Assembly (NCBI GenBank): GCA_016617855.1
Contig: JAECUM010001075.1
Location: 1-64,000 of the forward strand
From: Megalonaias nervosa
Taxonomy: Eukaryota; Mollusca; Bivalvia; Unionida; Unionidae
DNA: 64,000 nucleotides
Reading direction: 5' to 3'
Of this stretch, positions 31,936 through 43,713 are shown one piece after another; positions within the stretch are counted from its first letter, which is position 1; the number at the start of each line of letters is the position of its first letter. Position numbers and translations under genes: made by a program. Below the pieces are notes generated by a model, which saw only the letters and a program-made list of their open reading frames with translations, ran no database searches and was not told the origin of the DNA.

Positions 31936-34680
31936 AAGTTCTTTATTTTATGCGAGAAATAGAATCTTAGACTCTCATTCTTATGACCTAAAATGTAGGA
32001 AACTTGCTGAATTTGCCTCTGACTGTAAGCAGCTTGTGGAAAATAATTTTCAACTCGCTGCATAAATTTCAAATGAACAATTGTTTATCCTCCATTTAAA
32101 TTCGGAGAAAATAGTAAGCAAATGGAAGATAAAATTGCACAATCTTTTGGAAGTTCCATATGAACACAATAACTTAAGTAAATGCAATAATATTTACAGC
32201 AGATGAAAGAGTTCTTTTTCAGCACAAGTACACTTCACAAATTAAAGATATGATACCAAATACATAAAAACTTCTCTTCTTTGTGTCACAAGATATGTAT
32301 CAATTCCTTTTCACTACAGGAATTAAACAAAAAATGGATTAGAAAAATGGATTAGCTTTGATTTGAATGTTTACTCTATTAGCCAATATGATGTAACAAA
32401 TCTAAAATCCATTATGATTGACTGTGCAGAGAACCTGATGATTGAAAATTCAAGCTATGGGGCCTAATACAATGCAGACTATAAGTGATTAGACTACAGT
32501 TATTACAAATCACCATCTTCATGTTTGTGGTAGGTGCTTTCTATTTTGTAAATGTGAATTCATAACAGTGGCATGTATCCTTCTCCATTCTGACACTGCT
32601 TCATGGTTTTTAAACCCTGTTCAGACTGTTTACCAAAGTGACAATCAATGAAACACTTTCATATTTCTTTATCAGACACATCCATTAAATAAACATTTAA
32701 TAATAAATTGTTTGTAAAAATAAATTATGGAAACATCTGCAGTCTAATCATTTACAACTTGTCTTCATAATACATAAATGTAGCTACTAGAAAACTTGTT
32801 CCTGGGTGAATATTATGGGCATGGCAAAGTAAAATTCATATGTGCATTAAATATTTGATCACACAAGATGGAAATAGAGCATAATTCCAGTAATGAAATG
32901 ATATACTCAAGCAAAAAAATCTTATTAAATATAGTCTACTATTGATCCATCAGGGACTTTTCCACTGAAAGTTAGGAATGATAACAATGCAATTCAAAGA
33001 ATGATCTACTGAGCAAATATTACAACCTATGTCTAGAAACGTTGCCATTAGAATGTCAAAAGCATAATCCTACCATGTGGCATGCAGACTTGCCAACCCT
33101 AACAAGACCTTCTCAGTAAGGCAGCCAAAATTGTTCTCTATGTTAAAGCAGTTTTCAGTAAAATGTAATGAAATTTCCTCTACTGCTATTGTCTATGTGG
33201 AAACATTCATTTGAAAAATTCAGAAGTGTGATCTGAGACTAATACAGTGAAGGCAAACATTAAAACATTAATAAAATACAATTAGACCTTAATTACCCCC
33301 AGTACAGTTTTGGAAACTGCAGTTCAAAACCCCACAGTGCTCTAAGGCTTCTTAACAGCTTTCTCAGTTTGACATAATCTTTTGAGTTTGTTTTGCTAAG
33401 TGTTTTTGTTTCTTTAATTTCAAGTAGCAATGGTAACCATCTACCCCACTATGAAGCTAACTCAAATCAACAAAACATGATGTCCAATAAACATAGAAGT
33501 GTTGCCTTTCCTTTTTTTTTTCTTCCCAAGAATTAGAATACTCCTATTTACACTTCAGTACAACAAAGCTTATTGTCCCTTTTATCTTTGAAGTGTTTTT
33601 TGTTTGTTAGATGCAATTTTGAGAAAATGACATAAGCAACAGCTTGATCAGGCAGGTGTTACGCATGAAAAATATGGGCAGTTTAAAGTATCAGATGCAC
33701 TGCAGTAAATGATAGACTGGTTCCTTGACCAGCCCCACTGAATCTAATTTGAAACCTGGATCTGGACCAATCAAGCTAGTTCCAGTTTGACTACACAATT
33801 ATATTTGTATAATTTTTGCTATTATTCTCTGAAAGTCTATAGTTTAAGGGTCATTTCAGTAAACCTTACAGTCAAATCATGAAGGTTGGCAGGTCTGGGT
33901 ATGCCTAAACAATGAGAACAACCCCATATCTGGTGCAGCTTAACAAACAGCTGAACTTGCATCTTACAATGCAAAAGTAACTAACAAGAATAAATATATT
34001 TTAATGAAAAATATTAACTAGGGAAGAGCTAATAAATGTGACTAACTTATTTTATTTTTCAACTGTAAATAGTAGTTTTGAATATTCTGAGTTTTCTGAT
34101 TACAGATCTTTTTCTTTTATATAGCCATAAAGTGAATGGAAATTTAAACCTGTTTTAACAAAAAGGTACAGATATACATAAACAATGGAATGGTTTTATA
34201 AAGTGATGTAAACAACACTAATGATTTTGAAATGTACAAGGTGCCCTATGCTATATATTTTCATTTTGACAATTTTTACATGAAATGCAATTTGTGATTT
34301 TTCATATCCCCAGAGATTTACTTGGCTATGATACCTGCAACTATCAATAACTCAACTCCATTCTTACAATATATTTCTCTTAATTAGGCCATCCTTGAAA
34401 AATTAATTGGACCAACTCCATACAAGTTTTTCAACAGACATTTTTCCTGGGATTTTGGGAAACTTTATCTGTGCATAATTGTCCAAGCTGACTATTTTAA
34501 TTTGCTGAAATTCACACAGCTGGCCCTATGAAACACCCTCCACCAACCTACATCACCACAATCTCCTGAGCATGAGGATAGAAAATCAAGCATATATACA
34601 GTACCCTTCATCCAGAATCTGTGATATCATTACAGCCAGGACAGAATCTGTGAAAGGTTGGCTTTTAAATGATGTCAAGT
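31936..34680. other. non-coding DNA
   Basis: AT-rich sequence; no gene, RNA or repeat structure recognised by eye. Confidence 0.55.
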
Positions 34681-35472
34681 ACCATATTTTCATGCATATA
34701 CCCTGCCCACACGTATAACCCACCCAGACATATATCCTGCAGAAATTTAATAAGTGTGTAAAAAATATTTAGTATACCCCAGCCACGATTATACCCTGCA
34801 CAAACCCTAACAGAATATCACGTGAACCAACCATGTGCACTAACAGCCCAATCACAATGAACATGGAAGTGTGCAAATGAACTGTAACTGCTTGAGCAAA
34901 ATTATGATGACAACCATTTGCAATGGATTTATCAAAGCTGGAATACTTTAACAAAATGGACAACTTCAGCTGCAGCAGTCCAAAGATGATAGTGACAATG
35001 AAGATGACAAGGGAACAAGGAGATTACTGAACTAACAGACATTTCAACAGTGATGAGTCAGATGAGCTTTGATGGATTTAACAGCAATTCCAGTTGCAAG
35101 AATGAACTCTCTGAATAAACATTAGTCAGGTTTTCTTCAATATTTCTGTTAAAACATTGATGGGTTGGACACAGGAGTGAAACATATTAGGTACATGTAT
35201 TAAAAACTAATGTTGCTTGATTTAACTTCCTGAAATCCATTTTTTCTAGCTAGTCTTACATCTGTTGTCATTCTGTTGAACATAAGCAAACTTTTAAAAA
35301 CTATCACCCAATTATTAAATATTATATTTATATGGATTTAAAAATAAGCTGATGACTATTGGCTGTGTGAAAATGAACTGATATAGCATGCCCACAAGAT
35401 ACCCAGCATGGGGTGGGTGCTGTATGTAAAATCCTGCATAACCTGCAGGATATATGCATGAAGATATGGTAA
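34681..35472 (+). mobile_element. pogo-like TIR element, internally deleted
   Basis: Left end ACCATATTTTCATGCATATA with CCCTGC; the right end, reverse-complemented, reads ACCATATCTTCATGCATATA with TCCTGC. Interior plus-strand sequence around 34900-35070 has TICNGFIKAGI-like and DSDNEDD/SDESDE-like acidic stretches, resembling the C-terminus of pogo/Tigger transposases. About 790 bp remain, so this is a deletion derivative. Confidence 0.55.
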
Positions 35473-35689
35473 TTTATGATTTTAATATATTTTACAAAGT
35501 TACAACTGGAAGAGCAGACATTTAGTGACCCAGTCTTCTAGTGTTGAACTAAATCACAAAATCTGGAATAAATTATTTGTTCTTGGTTTTACATCATTAC
35601 AGCATTTGTAGCTATTTGTTAAAAAGTGTGGCTGAGAGGCAGATATCTAGGGTTACCCACCTCCTTTCCAACAGTAACAAAACAATGAA

Positions 35690-36375
35690 GGGCCTTGTAA
35701 CAGGAACTGGGTTATAATAAAGGGCCTTTTAACAGAAACTGTTAAAATGAAGAGCCTTTTAATAGGAACTGTGTTATAATGAAGGGCCTTTTAACAGGAA
35801 CTGTGTTATAAGGAAGGCCTTTAAACAAAAACTGTTATAAGGATGAGCCTTATAACAGGAACTGTGTTATAATGAAGGGCCTTACTAAAGGAACTGTGTT
35901 ATAATGAAGGCCTTTTAACAGGAACTGTGTTAATATGAAGGGCCTTTCAACAGGAACTGTGTTATAATGAAGGCCTTTTAACAGGAACTGTTATAATGAA
36001 GGGTCTTTTAACAGGAACTGTGTTAGAATGGCAGAACTTATAACAGGAACTGTTATAAGAAGGCCTTTCAACAGGAACTGTGTTAATATGAAGGGCCTTT
36101 TAACAGGAACTGTTATAATGAAGGACTGTATAAAAGGAGCTGTTATAATGAAGGCCTTTTAACAGCAGCTGTGTTATAATGAAGAACTATAAAAGGAGCT
36201 GTTATAATGAAGGCCTTTTAACAGCAACTGTGTTATAATGAAGGACTATATAAAAGGAGCTGTGTTATAATGGAGGCCTTTTAACAGGAACTGTGTTATA
36301 ATGAAGGACTGTATAAAAGGAGCTGTGTTATAATGAAGGCCTTTTAACAGGAACTGTGCTATAATGATGGGTCTT
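35690..36375. repeat. irregular minisatellite, ~30-bp unit
   Basis: More than 20 variants of TTATAATGAAGGGCCTTTTA plus ACAGGAACTGTG, with unit length varying by several bases and higher-order alternation with a GGACTATATAAAAGGAGCTG variant in the right half. Confidence 0.92.
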
Positions 36376-36761
36376 ACAGTGACATAGTGATGTATTAGAA
36401 GCAATAAAAGAATCTTCTATATCCTCATCTCTGGTGAGACCTCTGCTAGAGTTCAATGCTAGAATAATTCAGGATGGTCTCAGCCATGAAAATTCAAAAA
36501 GGTTTGTATAAAATAAAAAAGAGTGAAGATTTTTATATGGTTGCCATTGTGTGCAGTGACCAGTTAATACTGTACCAAAAAAACCCCAAAACCCAATTAT
36601 GTTTGAAAGTATGTTTATCAACATTCCTTACTACTCAGATATACAGTATTTCTCCCATCTTAAGACCACGGATCCAGCCATGCATATTTTTCAAAATGTA
36701 CGGATATGGGCTTATTATCATACGATAGATATCATTAGTAAATATTTACTACATGTTTGTT

Positions 36762-36850
36762 CTGTTGTTGTTGTTTATTGGGTTTAGTGCCAATTCACAG
36801 CAAAAATACATGGCAGCCAGTATAGCTGGTGGAGGAAGAACCTGGGAATT
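36762..36850 (+). repeat. short dispersed repeat (family C fragment)
   Basis: Same order of motifs as 20560-20815: a GTTGTTGTTG head, GCCAGTATAGCTGG, then AGGAAGAACC. Confidence 0.55.
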
Positions 36851-37076
36851 TTTTTTTGCCATGGGGTATCAGTTTTTGAACATTTCATAGTGGTTTAAAG
36901 TGGGTGGGGAGCAAGAGAGAAAAGAGAATAAGAGACAGAAAGAGATAACAAAGCTAAATAGCTGTCAAAAGGTGCAAAATATGCATTTAATGACTTTGTT
37001 CACATTCCTTATGCTAAGGTGCTTAACCATTTTTGCATCACTGCTTTCTGTACTTTTTTCAGTGAAAATCTGAATA

Positions 37077-37372
37077 GCTGATCTATAATCTTCCGTAATG
37101 TTGTCCTATACCTGATCTATAATCTTCCTTAGTGTTGTCCTATACCTGATCTATAATCTTCCTTAGTGTTGTCCTATACCTGATCTATAATCTTCCTTAG
37201 TGTTGTCCTATACCTGATCTATAATCTTCCTTAGTGTTGTCCTATACCTGATCTATAAACTTCCTTAGTGTTGTCCTATACCTGATCTATAATCTTCCTT
37301 AGTGTTGTCCTATACCTGATCTATAATCTTCCTTAGTGTTGTCCTATACCTTATCTATGATTTTCCTTAGTG
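37077..37372. repeat. minisatellite, 34-bp unit, ~8.5 copies
   Basis: Unit CTGATCTATAATCTTCCTTA plus GTGTTGTCCTATAC, nearly identical between copies in the middle. Confidence 0.95.
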
Positions 37373-38497
37373 TAGCCCTGAGCAGACAATCTTTCTGTCT
37401 CTCAAACTTGTCTGATGTTTTGACTTAACTTGTGACTACTATCTCTCTAAAATTTTACTTCATGGTTGATCAATGGATCAATTTCATACACCCTCTGAGA
37501 GACAATCAAATTGGAACTGCACCCTCAATAGTTCTTGCATAAACCACATCAGTTCTTGATCACATAAGTTAACTACCTAAATACAGAACTGAAATCATGG
37601 ATTAAAAAAAAAATACAAAATGACAATGATCTGATAACATTTTTAAATAAAATACAGCCTTGTGTATTAGATACAACAAAACACAATTATTGTAGGCAAT
37701 TTTCATCATCTGTCCTCGATCCAGTTTTATAAGTTTGTCTCTCAATTATTTATATAAAAATCCAACAATCAATAAGGTGGCCTAGCAGCATCTTTATGCA
37801 ATTTTCTCCAAAACCATGAAAAACTGATACCCACAAAATAAAATCATTCACAGCATTATGCAAGTCTAAAGAAAATGATGGCCATAGCATGCATGTTGAG
37901 CAATAATGAAGGCATTTATTTAGCTAGACAAGGAGAATGTCTTACTGAAGCTAAATTCTAAATCTGAAGCAGGTGGGATAAAAAGTCATTGAAAATAAAG
38001 GAAAGAAGAAAAAACCTTTAATCTAGGGTGTGGATGGATGTACATATGGACATATGTATACAAATACCAATGTGATCACTATATGAAGTTTTTGCCAAGG
38101 TTGACTGGATAAAAAAGTTATTTTTTTGTATTAGTGGTATTTGTAAGACTGGAATTTACAATCAGAAATAGAATACAGGTACCATGCCTATGACTAGAAA
38201 TTATATACTGGATTTTTCCCAGACAAAATATATGTATATCTTCCAGCAATATAAGAAGAGTACTACCAAGAGTACTCCATCTGTGAAACTCACAAGATCA
38301 AAAGAATGATCCTTACAATAAAGGGTTTAATTTACCTTGGTTAAAAGGTTTTCTCAGTTATATTCAAGATGTTCTATATATCTATTCAAGTAAACATTGT
38401 TTTGTTTAAAACAAAAAGGTCACCCAAACTTGCCTATTGTACTGACTGCCATTACCTTTTTTAACTTGTTTAGTCCAATTTAAAACCAGTCTTACTA
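37373..38497. other. non-coding DNA downstream of the ANKFN1-like gene
   Basis: AT-rich, no coding potential recognised. Confidence 0.55.
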
Positions 38498-38703
38498 TAC
38501 TGTATATACTTACTTATAAGTCAAGTTCAACTGCAAACTCCAAAGACCCAGACCCGCTGTTGCATAATGCACCATCACATCTAGGACTATATAGTTTGCA
38601 AGGAGAACAAACAACATGGAACCTGATCTGCCATTGCAAATGTGACATTGGGTTTATTGTTTTCAGTTTGTCTTGTCTTCTATGTAAGTATTCACAGTAC
38701 TGT
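38498..38703. repeat. palindromic MITE copy 2
   Basis: Left end TACTGTATATACTTACTTAT followed by AAGTCAAGTTCAACTGCAAA; right end near GTAAGTATTCACAGTACTG. Just downstream of the gene's stop codon. Confidence 0.75.
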
Positions 38704-38932
38704 TAAGAAGCTCGGCATACATGTCTAAAACAGTAGCATTTACATAAAAGCCAAAAATGGTTCACATTATGTTGATGTCTAAAATAACTCCTAATGAATG
38801 AAAAAAACGACTTCAAGTAACAGAAAATTCAAACTCCAATGAAAGCAGATCAGATTTTCTTCCCTAAAAAAACACTTAATTAAAATATTAATCCAGTACA
38901 ATTAAAATGTATTCAAAAACACCAATATTGCA

Positions 38933-39664
38933 TTACACTGTAGTTGCATGGACATGCTGTATTGCAGCCAGCAAATTGTTCTTATGTCTTACATATAAGC
39001 GTCCTTTGGTCCATGGGTTTTGTAATTGTAGGGGTTGATAGTCATCTCGTAATATCCTTTCCCGTGCCCCGATCACAGCTACGAGACAGAAATCTGATAA
39101 TGACTCATCACTGTAAATTGGTCCATCTCTTCCTTTGTTTTTCACAGACTGGTTCAAGTTACTAACCACAAGATCAATCACCTCCCGTGCTGTCGTTTTG
39201 GTTGTCACATGTAATTTCACACTTGTGCCACGAGCAAGGCCAGTTTCATATGCTGCGTACACACGTAAAATCCCTGAATTTGAGCTTTGACTAGTAACTG
39301 ACGAACTATCAGGAGTCACATGACCATTTGATTTTGGCATCTCCTCCATAGGATCATAAAATTTGGCAATTCTTCGGTTGTCCTTCCCAACACTAATCTC
39401 ATTTGAATCACATGTTACTGAGCTGTGACATGTCATGGAACTGCTATTATCGAACACTTTCTCCCTCCGTTCCAAATCTGAATTTTCTGCTGTGTTCAGC
39501 ACAGCTGAGACTGGAATGCCTCCTTTTATAGTCCGGTCCCGAGCATATGTAATAAGGTCCATAATCCAACTCATCCCCTTCCTGGTTTTGTCCAGGTTTT
39601 GCTGGAGATTGCATAACTGCTGGACACGATCTTTGGCAGTATTCAACTCTTCCTTGGAAAATGC
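38933..39664 (-). CDS. ANKFN1: ANKFN1/Wide-awake homologue, terminal coding exon (RA-like domain)
   Basis: Last coding exon, 732 nt, entered in phase 0 after the acceptor TTTTCAG and ending at TAA 38933-38935. It begins AFSKEELNTAKDRVQQLCNL, a helical segment, then a Ser-rich linker (NSSSMTCHSSVTC, PDSSSVTSQSSNSG), followed by ILRVYAAYETGLARGTSVKL and TTKTTAREVIDLVVSNLNQS, the Ras-association-like domain characteristic of ANKFN1 and fly Wide awake. It ends RLYVRHKNNLLAAIQHVHAT. Known members are ankyrin/FN3/RA proteins linked to neuronal and circadian regulation in flies. Uninterrupted frame. Confidence 0.88.
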   Translation of the reverse strand, partial: AFSKEELNTAKDRVQQLCNLQQNLDKTRKGMSWIMDLITYARDRTIKGGIPVSAVLNTAENSDLERREKVFDNSSSMTCHSSVTCDSNEISVGKDNRRIAKFYDPMEEMPKSNGHVTPDSSSVTSQSSNSGILRVYAAYETGLARGTSVKLHVTTKTTAREVIDLVVSNLNQSVKNKGRDGPIYSDESLSDFCLVAVIGARERILRDDYQPLQLQNPWTKGRLYVRHKNNLLAAIQHVHATTV

Positions 39665-39904
39665 CTGAAAATTTAATCAAATATAATGTTTAGAAAATTT
39701 GTGGAGGGAATTTCTTATGCAAGGTCTATATATAACTTTCATATAATTAATCAAGGAATTGAGTTTGCAGTAGAGTAGTTATTTATATATTCATACAATT
39801 TTGGTTTTTTAAATAGTACACAAAATAATTTAGATCAAAATGATATCACTGCATATGGAGCAAAGTATATCTTAATAGTACAGAATAGTCTCACATTGAT
39901 GGAA

Positions 39905-40025
39905 CATTTGGTTTGCTTTGGTACTTTAGCTCAACCCAAGTTCCTTGCCCAATGACACACCATGGTAGCTGACTTGGACTGATCTGATGGTAGGATTTGA
40001 ACCTGCACCTTTCATAATACTTTTA
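39905..40025 (-). repeat. SINE family B fragment
   Basis: On the minus strand: GGTGCAGGTTCAAATCCTAC with GGTGTGTCATTGGGCAAGGA, matching the middle of the copy at 28155-28380. Confidence 0.6.
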
Positions 40026-40548
40026 AAAGTATTTTCATTATGTACAGTGTCGGGAATTGGATTAAATTTAAAGAGTGATCATCAGAATAGATCAATAGTA
40101 GATTTTAAAATCAGTTGAAGACTTTTTCTCTACTTTTCACTGAAAATGTCATTCTTGCATACATGGAAATATTTGCCTGTGTCCCTGACTTCACAGACTT
40201 ATCAATGTCAACCAGGTTATCCTAAATAAATCTGGATGTCTGGTACTAGTGATTGACGACCAAAAAGAGTACATGTCAGAAATATTTTATTTTTAATTTA
40301 ATGAATATGAATTACTGAATGAAAACATTAAAGTTAAAGTGTCAAAAAGCAAAATATTCCGAAGAAAATAACTTGAATTTTTATAGTCGACTATTGGAAG
40401 TCATATCTGAAAGCTTGGTAATTTATTTTTTTTTCCCCAAATCAATCTTTGATTATTTGGATTAACTTTCATATCACTAATGTTTCAGTTCAGGAAATGT
40501 ATATCAATTCCTTCTCCATATATTCTGTTTACTCATACTTGGGTACCA

Positions 40549-40748
40549 TATATACTCACTTATAGGACAAACTGCAAAAATACAGATCCTGATCTCCTAT
40601 AGTATAATGTGCCTGCAAATCAGGGTCTATGTTGTTTGTTTTACTGATTACTTCTAACAAACTGCACAGACCCAGATCTGCCAGTGCATTATGTTGCAGC
40701 ATATCTTGGTCTGTGGGCTAATCTTATAAGCAAATACATATGGTAATT
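40549..40748. repeat. palindromic MITE copy 3
   Basis: Left end ACCATATATACTCACTTATA, centre GATCAGG...GTTGTTTGTT and CACAGACCCAGATCTGCCAG, right end CTTATAAGCAAATACATATG. Confidence 0.8.
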
Positions 40749-40865
40749 TAGACCTAGCTGCTAACAGCTTGAGAGATCTACAAACTTGTAATGCATGGCT
40801 AATCAGGGTGTATGCAATTTATAGTTGGGTGCACAAATACAGTAATATTTAGAAAGCTCACTCAC

Positions 40866-40966
40866 TTCCCGCTGTGCCTGTTGTGCCAGGATGATGTCCA
40901 TTTCCAGTATGGAGGATAGGCGAGAGAAGCGACTGATGAACTCGGGCTGATATGTACACATGTTGA
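40866..40966 (-). CDS. ANKFN1: ANKFN1-like exon (12th of 13 seen)
   Basis: 101-nt exon bounded by TGCAG and GTGAGT on the minus strand, encoding NMCTYQPEFISRFSRLSSIL and EMDIILAQQAQRE. Enters with one base pending and leaves in phase 0, matching the terminal exon. The residues resemble the ANKFN1 region just before its C-terminal helical segment. Confidence 0.85.
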
Positions 40967-41034
40967 CTGCAAAGGGAAGATATTTACACAAGTAATAGGA
41001 CACTCCTTTGTCAGGTATTCTTTCACGTATACCC

Positions 41035-41039
<5 letters not shown>

Positions 41040-41105
<66 letters not shown>

Positions 41106-41238
41106 TTACATTTTAACAGGTACATTATGTTGCCCCCATCAAAGGAGAAATTCTGTATATATAAATGTACACCCACACACATACATAGAGAGAGAGAGAG
41201 AGAATACAAATTAGGTGAATCAGTCCTCCCCTCCCCAA

Positions 41239-41320
<82 letters not shown>
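41040..41320. repeat. (TA)n/(GA)n microsatellite cluster
   Basis: TA runs at 41041-41099, 41240-41275 and 41279-41318, with a GA run at about 41187-41204, all within an intron. Tyr-Ile open frames here are artefacts. Confidence 0.95.
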
Positions 41321-41323
<3 letters not shown>

Positions 41324-41651
41324 TATCCCTGCTCAAAATAAGTATTTATTTTTTTCAATGCCTGCATCTTAGTATGTTCTATGATGTTTTATGACAGAAA
41401 GTATAAGACTCCCCTCTCAGGATGGACAATTATTCTAAAGCAAATGAACAATAATTATAAGAATGTTAAAAAAATGCCATCATTAAATGTTGTTTATTTG
41501 TTGTATGCACTCTGTTAAAATATTGGTGTTGAAAAGTCTTTATTAAGTGTAGCCTTAGTCAATCACACTGCTGCTGCACTTGATAGTCTATATGGATTCA
41601 TCATGCCTTAACAAAAGTCTACTGAAATAGATTGAAGTCCAGTCAACTTAC

Positions 41652-41837
41652 TCATCTCGAATACTTGTACAGGTAGAAGCATTAAGTCATTTCTCTCCAC
41701 CAATTCCTCACTCTGTCCTGGGACAATGCATACGTCTTCAACAGGAGGCAAGACCAGTATTAATGTCACTCCTTGGCTAAGTTCTACCACCTCCATGTCA
41801 TAAACTCTGTGGTTGGCTGCAAACTCATCACACAAAC
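41652..41837 (-). CDS. ANKFN1: ANKFN1-like exon (11th of 13 seen)
   Basis: 186-nt exon between TATACAG and GTAAGT on the minus strand: LCDEFAANHRVYDMEVVELS, QGVTLILVLPPVEDVCIVPG and NDLMLLPVQVFEM. The LxLLPPxxDVCxxPGQ pattern is conserved in ANKFN1 proteins. Phase 1 in and 1 out, consistent with neighbours. Confidence 0.88.
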
Positions 41838-41881
41838 CTGTATAAAAAGTAGATTGGCTTCAAAATTCCCTTTCAAATTAG

Positions 41882-42100
41882 ATACCATATATACTCAATT
41901 CCAACTGCAAACAAGATACTCCATGATCTGCCTATGCATTGTACATCAGCAGATCAGGGTCTGTCTGGTTTGTACTCTGATTTACTCACAAACTGCACAG
42001 AACCAGATCTGCTGGTGCATTATGTGATGGTAGATATGGATCTGTGTAGTTTGCAGCTGGTCTTCACTTATGTACAAGTAAATACACTGTACTGTATATA
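41882..42100. repeat. palindromic MITE copy 4
   Basis: Left end TACCATATATACTCAATTCC; centre has CAGCAGATCAGGGTCTGTCT and GCACAGAACCAGATCTGCTG; right end near CAAGTAAATACACTGTACTG. Directly abuts copy 5. Confidence 0.75.
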
Positions 42101-42312
42101 CTCACCAATAAGTAGAGTCCTGCTGCAAACAACATAGATCTTGATTTGCCATATCATAATGTGCCTCATATCAGGGTCTATGTTGTTTGTTCTGCTGATA
42201 ACTCCCAACTAACTGCACAGATTCAGATCTGCCAGCGCATTATGCAACAGCAGATCTGGGTCTGTGCTGTTTGTAGTTGGATTCATCTTATAAGTGAATA
42301 CATACAGTACTG
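42101..42312. repeat. palindromic MITE copy 5
   Basis: Starts TATATACTCACCAATAAGTA; centre has CTGCACAGATTCAGATCTGC and its mate GCAGATCTGGGTCTGTGCTG; ends CTTATAAGTGAATACATACA. Confidence 0.8.
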
Positions 42313-42774
42313 TGGTTATCACAGTTTATGACATAATATAAAATGTGTCCACATGTGTATAATTTTGTCCATTAGGAAATTTCATGAACTTTCATAGTTT
42401 TACATATGTGCTGCTCAAAATATCATAGAGTGCAGGATAATTAGATGAAATAAGTTATTCTGTAATGGCCTCAACTAAATTCGATGGGTCAATGCCCTCA
42501 CTTTCAGAGCCTGAACTTACAGTCACATGATCAAAGCATTCTATTTGTAAAAAGAAGTCATATATCCAAGGGTGCACAGTCTATATACCTTTGTTATATA
42601 TTATGCTTGTGAAGCTGAATGGCTTATGCTGAAAATTATAAATGGCTGAACAAGCAGGAAAGTTAATAGTAACAAAATATTCCACCCCTATAAATGATGC
42701 CATGCTACAATGTGCATGCACTATATACTGTTCCATTTTCAATTTTTGGAAAACCCTAGAATGTGACTAGATTA

Positions 42775-42960
42775 TATAGTAAGATACTACTTAAGTCCAA
42801 TTGCAAACAATACAGACCCTAATCTGCCATAGTGTACTGTATTGGAAGATCTGGGTCTATGTTGTTTGTTCTACTTTTGCTGGCACATTATGAGAAGTTT
42901 CAAATTTGGGTCTGTGTAGTTTGCAATTGAATCTATATGTGAGTGTACACTGTATCTTTG
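42775..42960. repeat. palindromic MITE copy 6 (shortened)
   Basis: AAGTCCAATTGCAAACAATA with CAGACCC on the left, GGGTCTGTGTAGTTTGCAAT and TGTGAGTGTACACTG on the right. The inner pair is partly deleted. Confidence 0.7.
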
Positions 42961-43591
42961 ACGTACTATCACAGGTTAAAGCTGTCATTAACAAACAGCA
43001 AAGAAGAACTGAGAATAAATTATATTTAAACAGCAGAAATAATGCCATGGTTCTATTTTCTGCATTTATAAAGTGTGAGAAAAAATAATGACATTTATGT
43101 CATATACAACTTTAAGTTTAAAATAAATACATACTGTTGGCAGGGTTACAGAAATAAAACAGGAGCTGTCATTTTGTACATTTAATCTTTATTAGAACTT
43201 GAAAAGGTACTTTATCTTGCTTTAAGAAATTGCACTTCATTAATTCTATTTTATGGCTTTTTGATCTCTCTAGCTTAGTGTTACAATGTTGACATATGTG
43301 TGCTAATAATTTTGGAAACCTCACTTGCACCATCAAATTTTTTTTTAAGTCAACAGCAGACTTTTGTTTCTCAACAAGTTTTTATACAGCCAACATTTCC
43401 ACACTTCTAAGGTTATGTATAACTTCTAAACGATGTCAATACTTTTTTCTTCTTAAACAAGATAATTATGCTGTACAAAAATGTGAATGCCAGTCTATTC
43501 TTCTATTTTAAAACTACATATACATGTGTTTATCAAATAAATAGTTCTATATCAAACTGTTTTTAAAAATGACTTTTGCTGTACAACTTAC

Positions 43592-43713
43592 CCAGTGATT
43601 TGAATAATTGTTCAGAAGCTTTGCTGAGTGCTGTTTGGAATTCCTTAGGTTGATGATGAGGTGGAGGAACAGGATTATCAGTGTTCAAGCTCCTCAGCCA
43701 CTCCCATTCTTCT
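43592..43713 (-). CDS. ANKFN1: ANKFN1-like exon (10th of 13 seen)
   Basis: 122-nt exon, acceptor TTTACAG and donor GTAAGT. With the two bases carried from the previous exon it reads REEWEWLRSLNTDNPVPPPH and FQTALSKASEQLFKSL. The EEWEW motif is a family landmark. Confidence 0.87.

Larger units (their letters stand above)
39665..40865 (-). other. ANKFN1-like intron 12
   Basis: Intron between the last two coding exons. It holds a family-B SINE fragment (39905-40025, minus strand) and palindromic MITE copy 3 (40549-40748). Confidence 0.75.

Noticed and set aside
41040..41370. Tyr-Ile repeat proteins in several frames
   Set aside because: Translations of TA microsatellites.
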